From positions 124,001 to 188,000 of the forward strand of contig JBGCGD010000003.1 in assembly GCA_045110515.1 (NCBI GenBank): DNA of 64,000 nucleotides. The letters are read 5' to 3'. Source of the stretch: Granulosicoccus sp045110515. GTDB taxonomy: Bacteria > Pseudomonadota > Gammaproteobacteria > Granulosicoccales > Granulosicoccaceae. A model generated the notes under the pieces. It searched no databases and was not told where the DNA came from. It saw nothing but the letters and a program-made list of their open reading frames with translations. Below are positions 18,388 through 27,369 of the stretch, piece by piece (position 1 is the first letter of the stretch; each line of letters starts with the position of its first letter). Position numbers and translations under genes: made by a program.

Positions 18388-20082
18388 ATGGCTGGCAAGA
18401 TTCCTCAACACTTCATCGACGATCTACTTGCAAAAGTAGATATCGTTGATGTTATCGACCAACGAGTTTCTCTCAAGAAAAGCGGTAGTAACTACGGCGC
18501 CTGTTGTCCTTTTCATAACGAAAAGACACCCTCCTTTACCGTCAGTCAAACCAAGCAGTTCTATCATTGCTTTGGCTGCAGTGCCAATGGCTCTGCCATC
18601 AGTTTTCTCATGGAATATGAAGGCATGCACTTCGTGGATGCCATTGAATCTCTGGCAGAGTCCGTAGGCATGGAGGTTCCTCGGGATGCCAAGGCCACGC
18701 AGGTCCGAAACGACAGTAAGCCTCTTTACACCCTGATGGAATCCATTGCCTCGTTTTACACAGCCCAACTCCGGCAATCCCCAGAGGCCATCGAATATCT
18801 TAAAGCCCGTGGCTTGAGTGGCGAGACAGCAAAACGATTCTCTATCGGGTATGTGCCCGATGGTTGGGATGCGCTTCAAAAACACTTCCCGAACGAAGAA
18901 GCCGCCATGCTCAAAACGGGTATGCTCATACAGGGCGATAACGGAAAACGTCCCTATCAGCGATTTCGCAATCGAATCATGTTCCCTATTCGGGATAAAC
19001 GCGGGAGAGTCATAGCGTTCGGTGGACGGGTTCTGGATAAACAGGAACCTAAATATTTGAATTCACCTGAAACGCCTCTGTTCCATAAAGGGCAAGAACT
19101 CTACGGACTTTATGAAGCTCGTAAGTCTGGCCAGGATGCCGGCATGATCATCGTGGTTGAAGGCTATATGGACGTTGTCGCCCTTGCCCAGCACGGCATA
19201 CAAAATTCTGTTGCAACTCTAGGCACAGCGGCCAACCAGCAACATTCAGAAATTCTCTTTCGAACAGTCAGTAATATCGTGTTCTGTTTCGATGGGGATC
19301 GCGCAGGCAGAGCTGCTGCATGGCGAGCACTAACAGCCACACTGCCATGCCTGCAAGATGGCCGAGATGCGCACTTTCTATTCTTACCCGATGGCGAAGA
19401 CCCGGACTCGGTTGTCAAAGCTGGTGGCGCTGCCAGCTTCAACGATCTCTTAGCCTATCGAATACCCATTATCGATTATCTCTACCAATACCTTTCCTCC
19501 GATTTGGATATGTCCGGTATTGGTGGCAAAGCCCAATTAGCTGAAAAAGCAAAACCACTGCTAGCGACTATTCCAAAAGGTATCTATAAGCAACTCGCCC
19601 TCCGACGTTTAGAAACCTTAATTGGCCTGTCATTAGGTAGCGAAAAAGTAGGCAGCAGAACACCAGCCAGCAGACCACCCAGGAATCAGGGCGATGCAGG
19701 TCTTACTGCGATGAGCCGCGCTGTTTTGCTGTGTCTACAATACCCGAGCGTGGTTCAAACCATTGCACCCGATGACTATGATGTAAATCCTGAACTACCG
19801 GGTGCAGATGTCTTGCTTAAATTGATTGCTTACTGCGATAGTACACCGGACATCACGACTGCTCGCTTATTAGAAAGATTCAGAGAGGGGCAAAACCACG
19901 CCTATTTGGTAAAGCTTGCAACCAAACCCTACTATCCTGATGGACGTGAGCTTGATCAAAGCTCCGCAGAGCTTGAGTTTGCACACTGTATCGGACGACT
20001 AAAAGAACGTAGCCAACAAAAGCTTGCCGATCGAGTTGCCCCATCTGCCCGTACAGGATTACTCGGCCTCAAACGTCGTTAA
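18388..20082 (+). CDS. dnaG: DNA primase
   Basis: Makes RNA primers at the replication fork together with the DnaB helicase. The CHC2 zinc ligands are C40, H43, C61 and C64. The TOPRIM domain has E258 and D262 (VVEGYMDVV) and D302-x-D304 (FDGDRAGR). The C-terminal part is the DnaB-binding region. It has 564 aa, close to the usual 580. A TATAGT stands some 12 bases before the ATG. It is not flanked by rpsU or rpoD, the usual macromolecular-synthesis context. It overlaps nothing, and rsmE starts 35 bases downstream. Confidence 0.96.
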   Translation: MAGKIPQHFIDDLLAKVDIVDVIDQRVSLKKSGSNYGACCPFHNEKTPSFTVSQTKQFYHCFGCSANGSAISFLMEYEGMHFVDAIESLAESVGMEVPRDAKATQVRNDSKPLYTLMESIASFYTAQLRQSPEAIEYLKARGLSGETAKRFSIGYVPDGWDALQKHFPNEEAAMLKTGMLIQGDNGKRPYQRFRNRIMFPIRDKRGRVIAFGGRVLDKQEPKYLNSPETPLFHKGQELYGLYEARKSGQDAGMIIVVEGYMDVVALAQHGIQNSVATLGTAANQQHSEILFRTVSNIVFCFDGDRAGRAAAWRALTATLPCLQDGRDAHFLFLPDGEDPDSVVKAGGAASFNDLLAYRIPIIDYLYQYLSSDLDMSGIGGKAQLAEKAKPLLATIPKGIYKQLALRRLETLIGLSLGSEKVGSRTPASRPPRNQGDAGLTAMSRAVLLCLQYPSVVQTIAPDDYDVNPELPGADVLLKLIAYCDSTPDITTARLLERFREGQNHAYLVKLATKPYYPDGRELDQSSAELEFAHCIGRLKERSQQKLADRVAPSARTGLLGLKRR

Positions 20083-20116
20083 GTCTTTAAGTGATGACAC
20101 AGACAAGGTTACTCCG

Positions 20117-20923
20117 GTGAAAGCAACCCGCACTGCAAGAACGCCACGTTTTTATCATGATGGTGCTATTGAGGAAGCAACCGAATTGGAGTTATCCAAA
20201 AAGGCCAGCCATCATTTAGTCACAGTGGTTCGCACGAAGAAAGATGAGCGCATCGAACTGTTTAACGGCGATGGCAATAACTACACAGCCATCGTGGCAG
20301 ACACAGGACAACGCAGCCCCGGCAAGCGTGCCCGGCTGCAAATAATCGACTGCAAAGTAGCGTCTACAGAATCCCCTATTGTGACCACACTAGTTCAGGC
20401 TGTATCTCGAGGTGATCGGATGGATATCACTATCAGGCAAGCAGTTGAGTTGGGTGTAAACCGGATACAACCGATCTATTCTCGTCAATCGGCAAAAGCA
20501 CTCGATGAGAAGCGTACGGCCAAAAAGATGGAGCATTGGCAAAACATTGTTATTAGTGCATGTGAGCAGAGCGGCCGTGCTCGTGTTCCCGTCCTTGAAC
20601 AACCACAACCCTTGGCAACATTGCTCGAACAAAAGGGCCACTCACCCACAGCTGAAGGGACATCGCCTGAGCGTATTGTCAGCCTGATACTCGCGCCAAA
20701 CGCTGAATCAAGTTTTAGCGAACTCTTTAGCAACCGTTCAGCACCTGTTGAACACTGCGCATTAATAATTGGGCCTGAAAGTGGTTTCGATGAAGACGAA
20801 ATTCAAATGGCCATGGGCTCAGGTGTGCTGGCTGTCAATTTTGGACGGCGTATACTCAGAACTGAAACCGCTGGGCCCGCCACTATCGCAGTGGTGCAGT
20901 CTCTATTAGGCGACCTGGGATAA
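20117..20923 (+). CDS. rsmE: 16S rRNA (uracil-1498-N3)-methyltransferase
   Basis: SPOUT-family methyltransferase modifying U1498 of 16S rRNA with SAM. A PUA-like N-terminal domain (PRFYHDG...HLVTVVRTKKDE) is followed by the SPOUT knot, with IGPESGFDEDE and FGRRILRTETAG near the C-terminus. I chose the GTG at 20117 (268 aa), which has AAGG about 9 bases upstream and gives the family N-terminus. Longer starts would run into dnaG. It lies 34 bases after dnaG and 7 bases before the lipoprotein gene, so these three are probably cotranscribed. Confidence 0.93.
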   Translation: MKATRTARTPRFYHDGAIEEATELELSKKASHHLVTVVRTKKDERIELFNGDGNNYTAIVADTGQRSPGKRARLQIIDCKVASTESPIVTTLVQAVSRGDRMDITIRQAVELGVNRIQPIYSRQSAKALDEKRTAKKMEHWQNIVISACEQSGRARVPVLEQPQPLATLLEQKGHSPTAEGTSPERIVSLILAPNAESSFSELFSNRSAPVEHCALIIGPESGFDEDEIQMAMGSGVLAVNFGRRILRTETAGPATIAVVQSLLGDLG

Positions 20924-20930
20924 GAAGGCT

Positions 20931-21395
20931 ATGACAACACTATTGCTACGCATCGTTTTTTTAGTGCTCTTGAGCACGACAATAGCTGCGTGCAGTTCAA
21001 TTCCCAGCACCCCGCCCATTGCGCCCACGGTAGAGCTCGAATCGGTCAAACCGGTGAAACTTGGATTACGCAAACAAGAGTTATTGTTCCAGCTCAATAT
21101 CAATAACCCAAACCCTTATGATTTGCCTCTCCAGTCATTATCTTTTATTGCCAAGATTGAAGGCAGCGAAGTCGCCCAAGGCATTAGCAATGAACCGGTG
21201 ACACTGCCAGCCAATTCAAACGCAATGGTAGGTGTCGTTGTGAGAACTCGGTTAAATCGGATACTGGCCCAGGTATTCCAACTTGCCGGATCAGACACCG
21301 AAACCGTGAACTACGATGTAAACGGATTCGTAAAATTATCTAACTGGCCATTAAAAATACCTTTCAGTGTGAATGGCGACTTAAGTCCTAAATAA
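20931..21395 (+). CDS. LEA type 2 family lipoprotein
   Basis: Predicted lipoprotein of 154 aa. The signal peptide ends in the lipobox I18-A-A-C21. The rest fits the LEA14-like (WHy) beta-sandwich, with the characteristic NINNPNPYDLPL followed by G-x2-VAQG and a late VNGFVKL...LKIPFSVNG. Related bacterial proteins are periplasmic or outer-membrane-attached and of uncertain role. It begins 7 bases after rsmE with AGAAGG upstream, and the sirtuin gene follows 15 bases later. Confidence 0.82.
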   Translation: MTTLLLRIVFLVLLSTTIAACSSIPSTPPIAPTVELESVKPVKLGLRKQELLFQLNINNPNPYDLPLQSLSFIAKIEGSEVAQGISNEPVTLPANSNAMVGVVVRTRLNRILAQVFQLAGSDTETVNYDVNGFVKLSNWPLKIPFSVNGDLSPK

Positions 21396-21410
21396 CTCAG
21401 GCAGGCATAT

Positions 21411-22247
21411 TTGAATACCGACGATGACGATCATCGACTCTCTGAGTGCCTGAGTCGGTTTAGCCGACTGTTTGTTTTAACGGGAGCGGGATGCAGCACC
21501 GCCTCTGGACTTGGCGACTATCGGGACAAAGCGGGTCAATGGAAACGCAAACAACCCATAACCGGTCAAACTTTTATAGGTGATGAGCTAGCTCGCAAAC
21601 GTTACTGGGCAAGAAGCTTCGTCGGATGGCCATCCTTTAGCAAAGCCCAACCTAGTTCGTCACACAAAGCGCTGCAACAGCTTGAGGAACGGAACCTAAT
21701 AGCCACACTCGTGACACAAAATGTAGATCAGCTACATCAAAAAGCCGGTCACAAACGTGTTGTCGATTTGCACGGAAGGTTATCCACTGTCAGCTGTATT
21801 GACTGCGGGTTCGAGCAATCTCGCGATGATTACCAACAACAATTACATGCAGCCAATCGTTGGCTCAGCGCCCTTACCGCTGACTACGCCCCGGATGGGG
21901 ACGCAGATCTGGAAATAGATAACCTTTCCCGCTTGGTAGTTCCACCATGTCCAGCATGTGACGGCTTGATGAAACCGGACGTTGTATTTTTCGGGGAGAA
22001 TGTCGGCAAGAGTACCGTCGCTGATTGCATGGACAATTTGCGCTCTTCAGATGTACTTGTTGTTGTAGGTTCTTCACTGATGGTTTATTCGGGCTTTAGG
22101 TTTTGTCGCGATGCGCAGCGTCGAAATCAACCTATTGTCATAGTCAACAATGGAAAAACGCGCGCTGACGAACTCGCACTTTTGAAGATAGAAGGCGACT
22201 GTGGTCAACGTTTGCAACGATTAAGCAAAGCTCTACAAAAATCGTAA
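21411..22247 (+). CDS. Sir2 family NAD-dependent protein deacylase
   Basis: Sirtuin that removes acyl groups from lysine, consuming NAD+. The NAD motif is G25-AGCSTASGLGDYRD. TQNVDQLHQKAG is the second signature and the catalytic His121 is in DLHGRL. A Zn site is formed by C129-x2-C132 and C180-x2-C183. GSSLMVYSG and IVNNGKT complete the fold. The GAG-S-T-x-SGL-x-DYR form resembles class II (SIRT4-like) sirtuins. The only in-frame start before the NAD motif is TTG at 21411, preceded by GGCAGG, so 278 aa is the likely product. It may be cotranscribed with rsmE and the LEA lipoprotein. Confidence 0.93.
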   Translation: MNTDDDDHRLSECLSRFSRLFVLTGAGCSTASGLGDYRDKAGQWKRKQPITGQTFIGDELARKRYWARSFVGWPSFSKAQPSSSHKALQQLEERNLIATLVTQNVDQLHQKAGHKRVVDLHGRLSTVSCIDCGFEQSRDDYQQQLHAANRWLSALTADYAPDGDADLEIDNLSRLVVPPCPACDGLMKPDVVFFGENVGKSTVADCMDNLRSSDVLVVVGSSLMVYSGFRFCRDAQRRNQPIVIVNNGKTRADELALLKIEGDCGQRLQRLSKALQKS

Positions 22248-22406
22248 CCACGAACCCTTAATAATCTAATCGCAAATCAGACTGAAAGACTAATGACGTA
22301 TTCAGCGGTATTGCGTCTCAGTATTGTGTGACGCCGTATAGATAAACCGTGAAAGCGCATCAACTCAGTGCATTATTCGCTGTTTCAAGGTTAGGAAAAT
22401 GACAGC

Positions 22407-22424
22407 GGGTTAAGTTTTTAACCC
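22407..22424. repeat. 7-bp inverted repeat upstream of the DUF481 gene
   Basis: GGGTTAA (22407-22413) and TTAACCC (22418-22424) flank a four-base spacer, in the 259-base gap between sir2 and the DUF481 gene. It could be an operator or a leader hairpin. I see nothing else definite in this gap. Confidence 0.4.
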
Positions 22425-22506
22425 ATGTGTTAAACATCGTAACGCGCAGAATTAGTGGACCATCATTAGTCATAATTACGACTCCTAAACACAAACAGTC
22501 ATCGAT

Positions 22507-23352
22507 ATGATTCTCAATAATTCTTCCAAACAATCAATTGCCGCCTTACTGGTTTCCAGCGCCATAGCTTTCTCACCGGCCGCTACAGCACAAGACGACA
22601 TCAAGGACAAAGTAACAAGTGCCTTTGATGGATGGAGTGGCACTGCATCCTTAGGTGCAACAAGCTCGAGCGGTAACTCTGAGTCAAGCAACATTAATGG
22701 TTCTGTCCGTTTGGGTAAAACAGTTGAACGTTGGGAACACTTAGTATTTGGCAGCATTTTCAAAGGTTCATCATCGATCGTTATCGTTGAGCGCGATCAA
22801 AATGGTGACCCTATCTTAGGTGACGACGGTCGACCGCAACGCACAATTGTCAAAGGAGATAACTCCGATAGATTGGCACTAGGCTACCAGCCTAAGTTCT
22901 ACTACAGCCCTAAAACTTACTTTTTCGGCATCCTGGACTGGGAACAAGATGAGCCTGCTAACGTTGACACAGCGACTCGCCAGATCATTGGTGTCGGTCA
23001 TCGTTTTTACTCAACGCCCGCTGGTTTCTTAACAGCTGAAGTGGGTTTCGGTAACAAGACAACTGATTTAGTGTTGGGTGACGACATCAACGGTGGCGTT
23101 GGCTACTTAGGGTTGAACTTCTTAAGCCGTGTTAACGAAAACGTTACATTTAACGCTGATCTAAGAAGTGACTTTGGAAGCGACAACACGTTTGTTGAAA
23201 TGGGTCTTGGGGTTGCGTTCAAAGTATCCGAAAAGATGGCGTTCAAAATCTCGCATTTTTCGCGTAGCAATAGCGACCTTTCTTCAGGCGACAACCCGCT
23301 CAGCTCTAACAGCGACAGTGTGACAAGCATGAACCTTGTAATTGATATCTAA
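22507..23352 (+). CDS. DUF481 family outer-membrane protein
   Basis: Predicted outer-membrane beta-barrel of 281 aa. The signal peptide ends near SPAATAQ-DD. The body alternates polar and hydrophobic residues with features of DUF481 (GWSGTASLGATSSSGNSES near residue 41, repeated Y/F-rich strands). Related proteins (YdiY, or salt-induced outer-membrane protein) have no proven function. There is no clear ribosome-binding site before the ATG. It is probably monocistronic, with a hairpin 19 bases after the stop. Confidence 0.83.
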   Translation: MILNNSSKQSIAALLVSSAIAFSPAATAQDDIKDKVTSAFDGWSGTASLGATSSSGNSESSNINGSVRLGKTVERWEHLVFGSIFKGSSSIVIVERDQNGDPILGDDGRPQRTIVKGDNSDRLALGYQPKFYYSPKTYFFGILDWEQDEPANVDTATRQIIGVGHRFYSTPAGFLTAEVGFGNKTTDLVLGDDINGGVGYLGLNFLSRVNENVTFNADLRSDFGSDNTFVEMGLGVAFKVSEKMAFKISHFSRSNSDLSSGDNPLSSNSDSVTSMNLVIDI

Positions 23353-23370
23353 AATTACAAGTTAATACTT

Positions 23371-23392
23371 CCGATGCAATGGATTGCGTCGG
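23371..23392 (+). terminator. Hairpin after the DUF481 gene, possible terminator
   Basis: CCGATGCAAT and ATTGCGTCGG pair with one G-U, allowing a nine-pair stem and a four-base loop. It is followed by TTCGTTTC, a weak T-rich run. Confidence 0.5.
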
Positions 23393-23487
23393 TTCGTTTC
23401 AAGGAAAGATACTGACTATAAAAATGTTTTGCATAAGAATCCTGAACTCAGAACAATTGCAACGCCAGTCTATATAGTCACCAAAAA

Positions 23488-24675
23488 ATGTCAGGGCGCC
23501 CCTCCAAAAGCATTCTTTTCATAGGCTATCCGGGATCCGATATCGGACTCGTTGTTGAACAAGTACGACAATCAGCAGGTGCTCTCTGCCTACACCATAT
23601 ATGCCTGAGCACAACCGACATCCATACCATTTCATTGGATCATGTAGATGTTGCTCTTCTCGATATAAAAGCTTTGCAACTCCATGACATAGATGCCGAT
23701 GAGCTGGGCGATGCCTTGTATGCACATATACCCGTAATTTTGTTAGGGGACTCACGCGATGCATCTGCCGCACTCAATGCCATTAAGGCGGGTGCACAAG
23801 ATTGGATCGTGTATGAGAACTTACTTAGTTGTTCACTGGTAACCATAATACTGAGTGCTCAGCGAAGCTATACAGCCCATCGCGACTTGGTCGTAAACCA
23901 CGCCCGCTATCAAAATGTAGTTGAAGACCAAGAACAACTCATTTACCGGTGCCTGCCCGACTGCACGTTAACGTTCGTCAATCAAGCATACGCAAATTAT
24001 TTGGGAAAAACCGTCTCTGAGCTTGAAGGCAGAAGCTTCAATCAGTTAACCACACCTGATGAATTTGAACGTTACCAAAACCAGATTTATGCGTTAACAC
24101 CGGCATTTCCAACATCAAGCTATGAAAAGCGCATGGTTAGCGGCGGTGATGTTCACTGGATACAGTGGACTGACAGAGCCTTCTTTGACTCCAATGGGAT
24201 CATGCTCGAGGTTCAATCCATAGGCACGGACGTTACTGACATACGATGCGCCGAACAAGAAGCTCTGGCTAGCAAAAAGCGCTTTCAATCGCTATACCAA
24301 AATGCTCCCGTCATGATGCAAGAACTGGATATACGCGGAAGACTTCTAAGCGTTAACCGGTGCTGGCTCGAGATCATGGACGCAAAAAGTGAGAATGTTT
24401 TGGGGCGCCATGCGTTCCGCTACTTACACGAAAGCTCTCGGAAAAATATCGCTAACGCATTGCAACAGCTTCGGCAAACAGGAAACGTAAAAAATATTTC
24501 TTGCCGCTATGTCAGCGAATCGGGATGCCACATCGAGGTCATTGCTTCAGCAACCATGGATATCAAAGATGAATATCAAAATATGCGCATTCTAGTCGTT
24601 AGCAACGATACAACCGGTATGCCTAACAGTACGCAATTGAAACATCACGCAACCACTGAATCACAGCTAGCTTAA
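23488..24675 (+). CDS. Receiver-like/PAS/PAS protein without an output domain
   Basis: Cytoplasmic sensor-like protein of 395 aa. Residues 8-130 look like a receiver domain with D59 (LLDIK) at the phospho-acceptor position. However, the N-terminal acidic pair is absent (ILFIGYPGSD), and the usual C-terminal lysine is not seen (QDWIVYE). Two PAS domains follow, at about 150-250 and 265-375. The protein then ends in a polar tail. I see no histidine kinase, GGDEF, EAL, HTH or other effector. The start ATG has no clear ribosome-binding site. Its end overlaps the convergent CinA-like gene by 9 bases. It may signal by protein-protein contact. Confidence 0.8.
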   Translation: MSGRPSKSILFIGYPGSDIGLVVEQVRQSAGALCLHHICLSTTDIHTISLDHVDVALLDIKALQLHDIDADELGDALYAHIPVILLGDSRDASAALNAIKAGAQDWIVYENLLSCSLVTIILSAQRSYTAHRDLVVNHARYQNVVEDQEQLIYRCLPDCTLTFVNQAYANYLGKTVSELEGRSFNQLTTPDEFERYQNQIYALTPAFPTSSYEKRMVSGGDVHWIQWTDRAFFDSNGIMLEVQSIGTDVTDIRCAEQEALASKKRFQSLYQNAPVMMQELDIRGRLLSVNRCWLEIMDAKSENVLGRHAFRYLHESSRKNIANALQQLRQTGNVKNISCRYVSESGCHIEVIASATMDIKDEYQNMRILVVSNDTTGMPNSTQLKHHATTESQLA

Positions 24676-25407
24676 ATCGGCTACCATCTTCTCCAGTAAC
24701 GCTTTCACAGTAGCTAGCTCGGCTTCATCGGTACTGCGCGCAACAAGAGAGAGTTTGATTTGCCCACTCATTTTCCCCGGATAGCATCCAAGGTCAACTG
24801 CCGGGAACTGAGACTGAATATCGCGCAACGATGAGGCTACGGTCCCCTCGCCTAAATGGCAGTACACCGTGACACTATGTACCACGTCGCCTTCTTCAAG
24901 GCGAGGAAGCACAGAATCCAGCATTGATTGCATGATTCGGGGAACACCGGCAAAAACGAATACGTTTTCCATTTGGAATCCAGGTGCTGCCGATACCGCA
25001 TTTTCCACCAACAACGCACCAACCGGAATACGGGCCATTCGTTGCCTATCTGCGTTCGGCTCTATGTCACGCTCTTTGAAGTAGGTCATGAGTATGGCCT
25101 CAGCTTCCGGATGAATAGGCAAATCCACCCCGAAGGCTTCTGCAACGCAATCAGCCGTTATGTCGTCATGTGTGGGACCGATACCGCCCGTTGTGAACAC
25201 GTAGGTATGTGTGGAACGTAGTTCGTTCAGCGTAGGGACGATGACATCGGGTGTATCAGAAATCACACGTGCTTCTCGCAGGCGTATTCCTTTCTCAGTC
25301 AGTCTTTTAGCGATGTACGCCAGGTTACTATCTTGAGTGCGACCGCTTAATAGCTCGTTTCCAATCAGTAAAACCGCCGCAGTAGGGGCCGCTGAAACGG
25401 TCATCAT
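24667..25407 (-). CDS. CinA N-terminal/MoCF-like molybdopterin-binding domain protein
   Basis: Stand-alone domain of the MoaB/MogA type found at the N-terminus of CinA (competence/damage-inducible protein A). It shows LLIGNELLSGRTQDSN near the start, FTTGGIGPTHDDITAD in the middle, and FVFAGVPRIMQSML. At 246 aa it lacks the C-terminal nicotinamide-nucleotide amidohydrolase domain of full CinA. Family members have been assigned nucleotide-pyrophosphatase activity, but the role of the short form is unclear. It is the last gene of a leftward tcdA / lipoprotein / CinA-like cluster and shares one base with the lipoprotein stop (TAATG). Confidence 0.86.
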   Translation of the reverse strand: MMTVSAAPTAAVLLIGNELLSGRTQDSNLAYIAKRLTEKGIRLREARVISDTPDVIVPTLNELRSTHTYVFTTGGIGPTHDDITADCVAEAFGVDLPIHPEAEAILMTYFKERDIEPNADRQRMARIPVGALLVENAVSAAPGFQMENVFVFAGVPRIMQSMLDSVLPRLEEGDVVHSVTVYCHLGEGTVASSLRDIQSQFPAVDLGCYPGKMSGQIKLSLVARSTDEAELATVKALLEKMVADLS

Positions 25408-26069
25408 TAAGGCTCAATAACTTGATTTGCACATTCGAACGGATAGTCTCTCACAGCTAAGCCAGCCGTAGACCAAAGCAGACGGCCCATTATCGATCTC
25501 AAGCTACTTCCGTAGATGTGATCCGTGGAAAAATCCTCTGAATCGATTTGCAGCACGGGGATATCACTATCACTTGCAGTCGCAAACGGAAAACCATCAA
25601 TGGTACGGATAACATCATCCTGGCGAGTGAGTGGCGATACACTCTCAGCCACAATTACCAAAGGCGCTACAGACACCAAATTTAGGCACGACTGCATATT
25701 TAGCCAATTCGCCTCAATATTCAAAGCCGGAATATCAGCACTGAGCGCCTTGCTTGTGTAGGCAACCTCCAGCCCGCTATCCGCCAGAATCTCACCCGCT
25801 ACAACCGTAGGGACTTCTGAGATGCGCCTAATGTCATCCTGCAACGTCAGCAAAGCTGCTGGCTGCTGGTAAGAACCAAGTGGATCGCCCACCAATGCCG
25901 AGGCAGTTGAGACGACGCCGGGTGCGGTGGAATCGCTGGATCCAGAGCACGCAGTTAGGCCCGATGCCAAAACCACTGACGCTGTCAGCGCAAAAAACTT
26001 GTGGACGACACAAGGCTTGTGCTCACTTGTTGAGACTGCTCTGTTGAGGCCTATATCCATAATACGCAC
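25407..26069 (-). CDS. Uncharacterised lipoprotein
   Basis: A 220-aa predicted lipoprotein I do not recognise. A membrane-spanning signal segment at about 25-40 ends in the lipobox L38-T-A-C41, followed by a Ser/Gly/Asp linker. The mature part has two further cysteines (in NMQSCLNL and FECANQ) that could form a disulphide. The segments DDIRRISEVPTV and DDVIRTIDGFPF look like a loose internal repeat. Alternative starts are ATG at 26069 or 26060. It lies 8 bases after tcdA and overlaps the CinA-like start, so it belongs to that transcript. Confidence 0.7.
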   Translation of the reverse strand: MRIMDIGLNRAVSTSEHKPCVVHKFFALTASVVLASGLTACSGSSDSTAPGVVSTASALVGDPLGSYQQPAALLTLQDDIRRISEVPTVVAGEILADSGLEVAYTSKALSADIPALNIEANWLNMQSCLNLVSVAPLVIVAESVSPLTRQDDVIRTIDGFPFATASDSDIPVLQIDSEDFSTDHIYGSSLRSIMGRLLWSTAGLAVRDYPFECANQVIEP

Positions 26070-26077
26070 CCGTAGAC

Positions 26078-26875
26078 TTAGCGATCAGAACGCAAACGCT
26101 GCGCCAAAGCATAGTTTACGGCACGTGAAGCTGCCATAAGACCAAAGGTACCTGTTACAAACGACACGGAACCATAGCCCTGATCGCAGTCGAGGCGCGC
26201 ACCGGGAACTCCGGGCTTGGCGTGAGTAACCTCGCCGTTTTTGCCTGGATACATGGGCTGCTCTCTTGAGTAGATACACTCAACGCCAAACCGCTTTTTA
26301 GGATTACTGGTAAAACCGTAGTCTGATCGCAAACGGGAACGGACTTTGGCTGCCAGCGCATCGTTCCAGGTTCGGGATAGATCCGCTACTTCCACGGCCT
26401 GTGGGTCAGTACGTCCACCCGCGCCACCAGTGGTAATAATTTTGATTTTCCGCCGACGGCAAAACGAAATCATGGCCGCCTTAAACCGGATATTGTCTAT
26501 CGCATCGATCACCACATCGAAATCGCGCTCTAAGTAGTGCTCAAGATTCTTTTCAACCAGGAAATCATCCTCGGCTTGCAGGTCGCAGTGAGGGTTTATT
26601 TCAGCTACTCGCTGGCGCATGAGCTCAACTTTTGACTGGTCGATGGTGCTATGTAAAGCATGCAACTGTCGGTTGATGTTACTTATAGAGACATCATCGT
26701 GGTCTATTATCGTGATATGCCCCACACCCGTTCGGGCTAACGATTCAACAGTCCAGGAACCGACACCGCCAATGCCGACAACACATATGCGTAGCTGTGA
26801 CAAAAATCCATAAGCCTTGTGGCCAAAAACACGCGCCAACGCACCAAAAGCAGCATCAGAATTCTCAGAAGACAT
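26078..26875 (-). CDS. tcdA: tRNA threonylcarbamoyladenosine dehydratase
   Basis: E1-like enzyme that activates and dehydrates t6A37 in tRNA to the cyclic form ct6A with ATP. The nucleotide-binding GIGGVGSWTVESLAR is at about residues 34-48, and DHDDVSISNINRQ contains the conserved Asp and Asn/Arg. DVVIDAIDNIRFK and the C-terminal GSVSFVTGTFGLMAA are typical of TcdA/CsdL. It has 265 aa, usual length. It heads a leftward cluster. Its ATG overlaps by one base the probable TTG start of the divergent GIY-YIG gene. Confidence 0.94.
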   Translation of the reverse strand: MSSENSDAAFGALARVFGHKAYGFLSQLRICVVGIGGVGSWTVESLARTGVGHITIIDHDDVSISNINRQLHALHSTIDQSKVELMRQRVAEINPHCDLQAEDDFLVEKNLEHYLERDFDVVIDAIDNIRFKAAMISFCRRRKIKIITTGGAGGRTDPQAVEVADLSRTWNDALAAKVRSRLRSDYGFTSNPKKRFGVECIYSREQPMYPGKNGEVTHAKPGVPGARLDCDQGYGSVSFVTGTFGLMAASRAVNYALAQRLRSDR

Positions 26876-27144
26876 TGTCGAAAAATAAACCTTGGTTTGT
26901 GTACATAGTAAGGTGCAATGACAACACGCTGTATACGGGAATCACAACGGATACAGACAGACGTGTAAAAGAACATAATCAGTCTTCGCGCGGTGCAAGC
27001 TACACCCGGGCTCGCCGTCCCGTCAAACTGGTCTTCTGCGAGGCCGCTGCTGACCGGGCGGAGGCAAGTCGCCACGAGTGGAAAATAAAGCGACTGGGGC
27101 GCAAGGATAAAGAAACGCTAATAAATCGCTTGGCCAATACCTAG
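26875..27144 (+). CDS. GIY-YIG domain protein (YhbQ-like)
   Basis: Small stand-alone GIY-YIG nuclease-fold protein. The motif appears as VYIVRC...LYTGIT, followed by DRRVKEHN with the conserved Arg and the later Glu in ASRHEWKIKRL. With a TTG start at 26875 it is 89 aa, the usual size for YhbQ-type proteins. The frame is open further upstream, but that would run antisense through tcdA. The start is therefore uncertain. Family members are suspected DNA-repair or structure-specific nucleases, mostly untested. A 225-base gap without a recognised gene follows. Confidence 0.85.
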   Translation: MSKNKPWFVYIVRCNDNTLYTGITTDTDRRVKEHNQSSRGASYTRARRPVKLVFCEAAADRAEASRHEWKIKRLGRKDKETLINRLANT

Positions 27145-27369
27145 CAAATACGCCCACTTAGGAGTACACTCAACGGAGCTATTGATTGTTGGTAGCCCCT
27201 GCACAGGCCAATCTGAAGGATCTATAACTACAGCGATCCGACCATCCGCACGGGTAATACTGATAACAAACGATGTGGACAACTGCCCCTCCAGCGCGTT
27301 TCTAGCGCCGCTGGCGGCTCTGCGTTTGTCCGACATCCTCAGACCGAAATCGAACTACGAGGTTTATAC

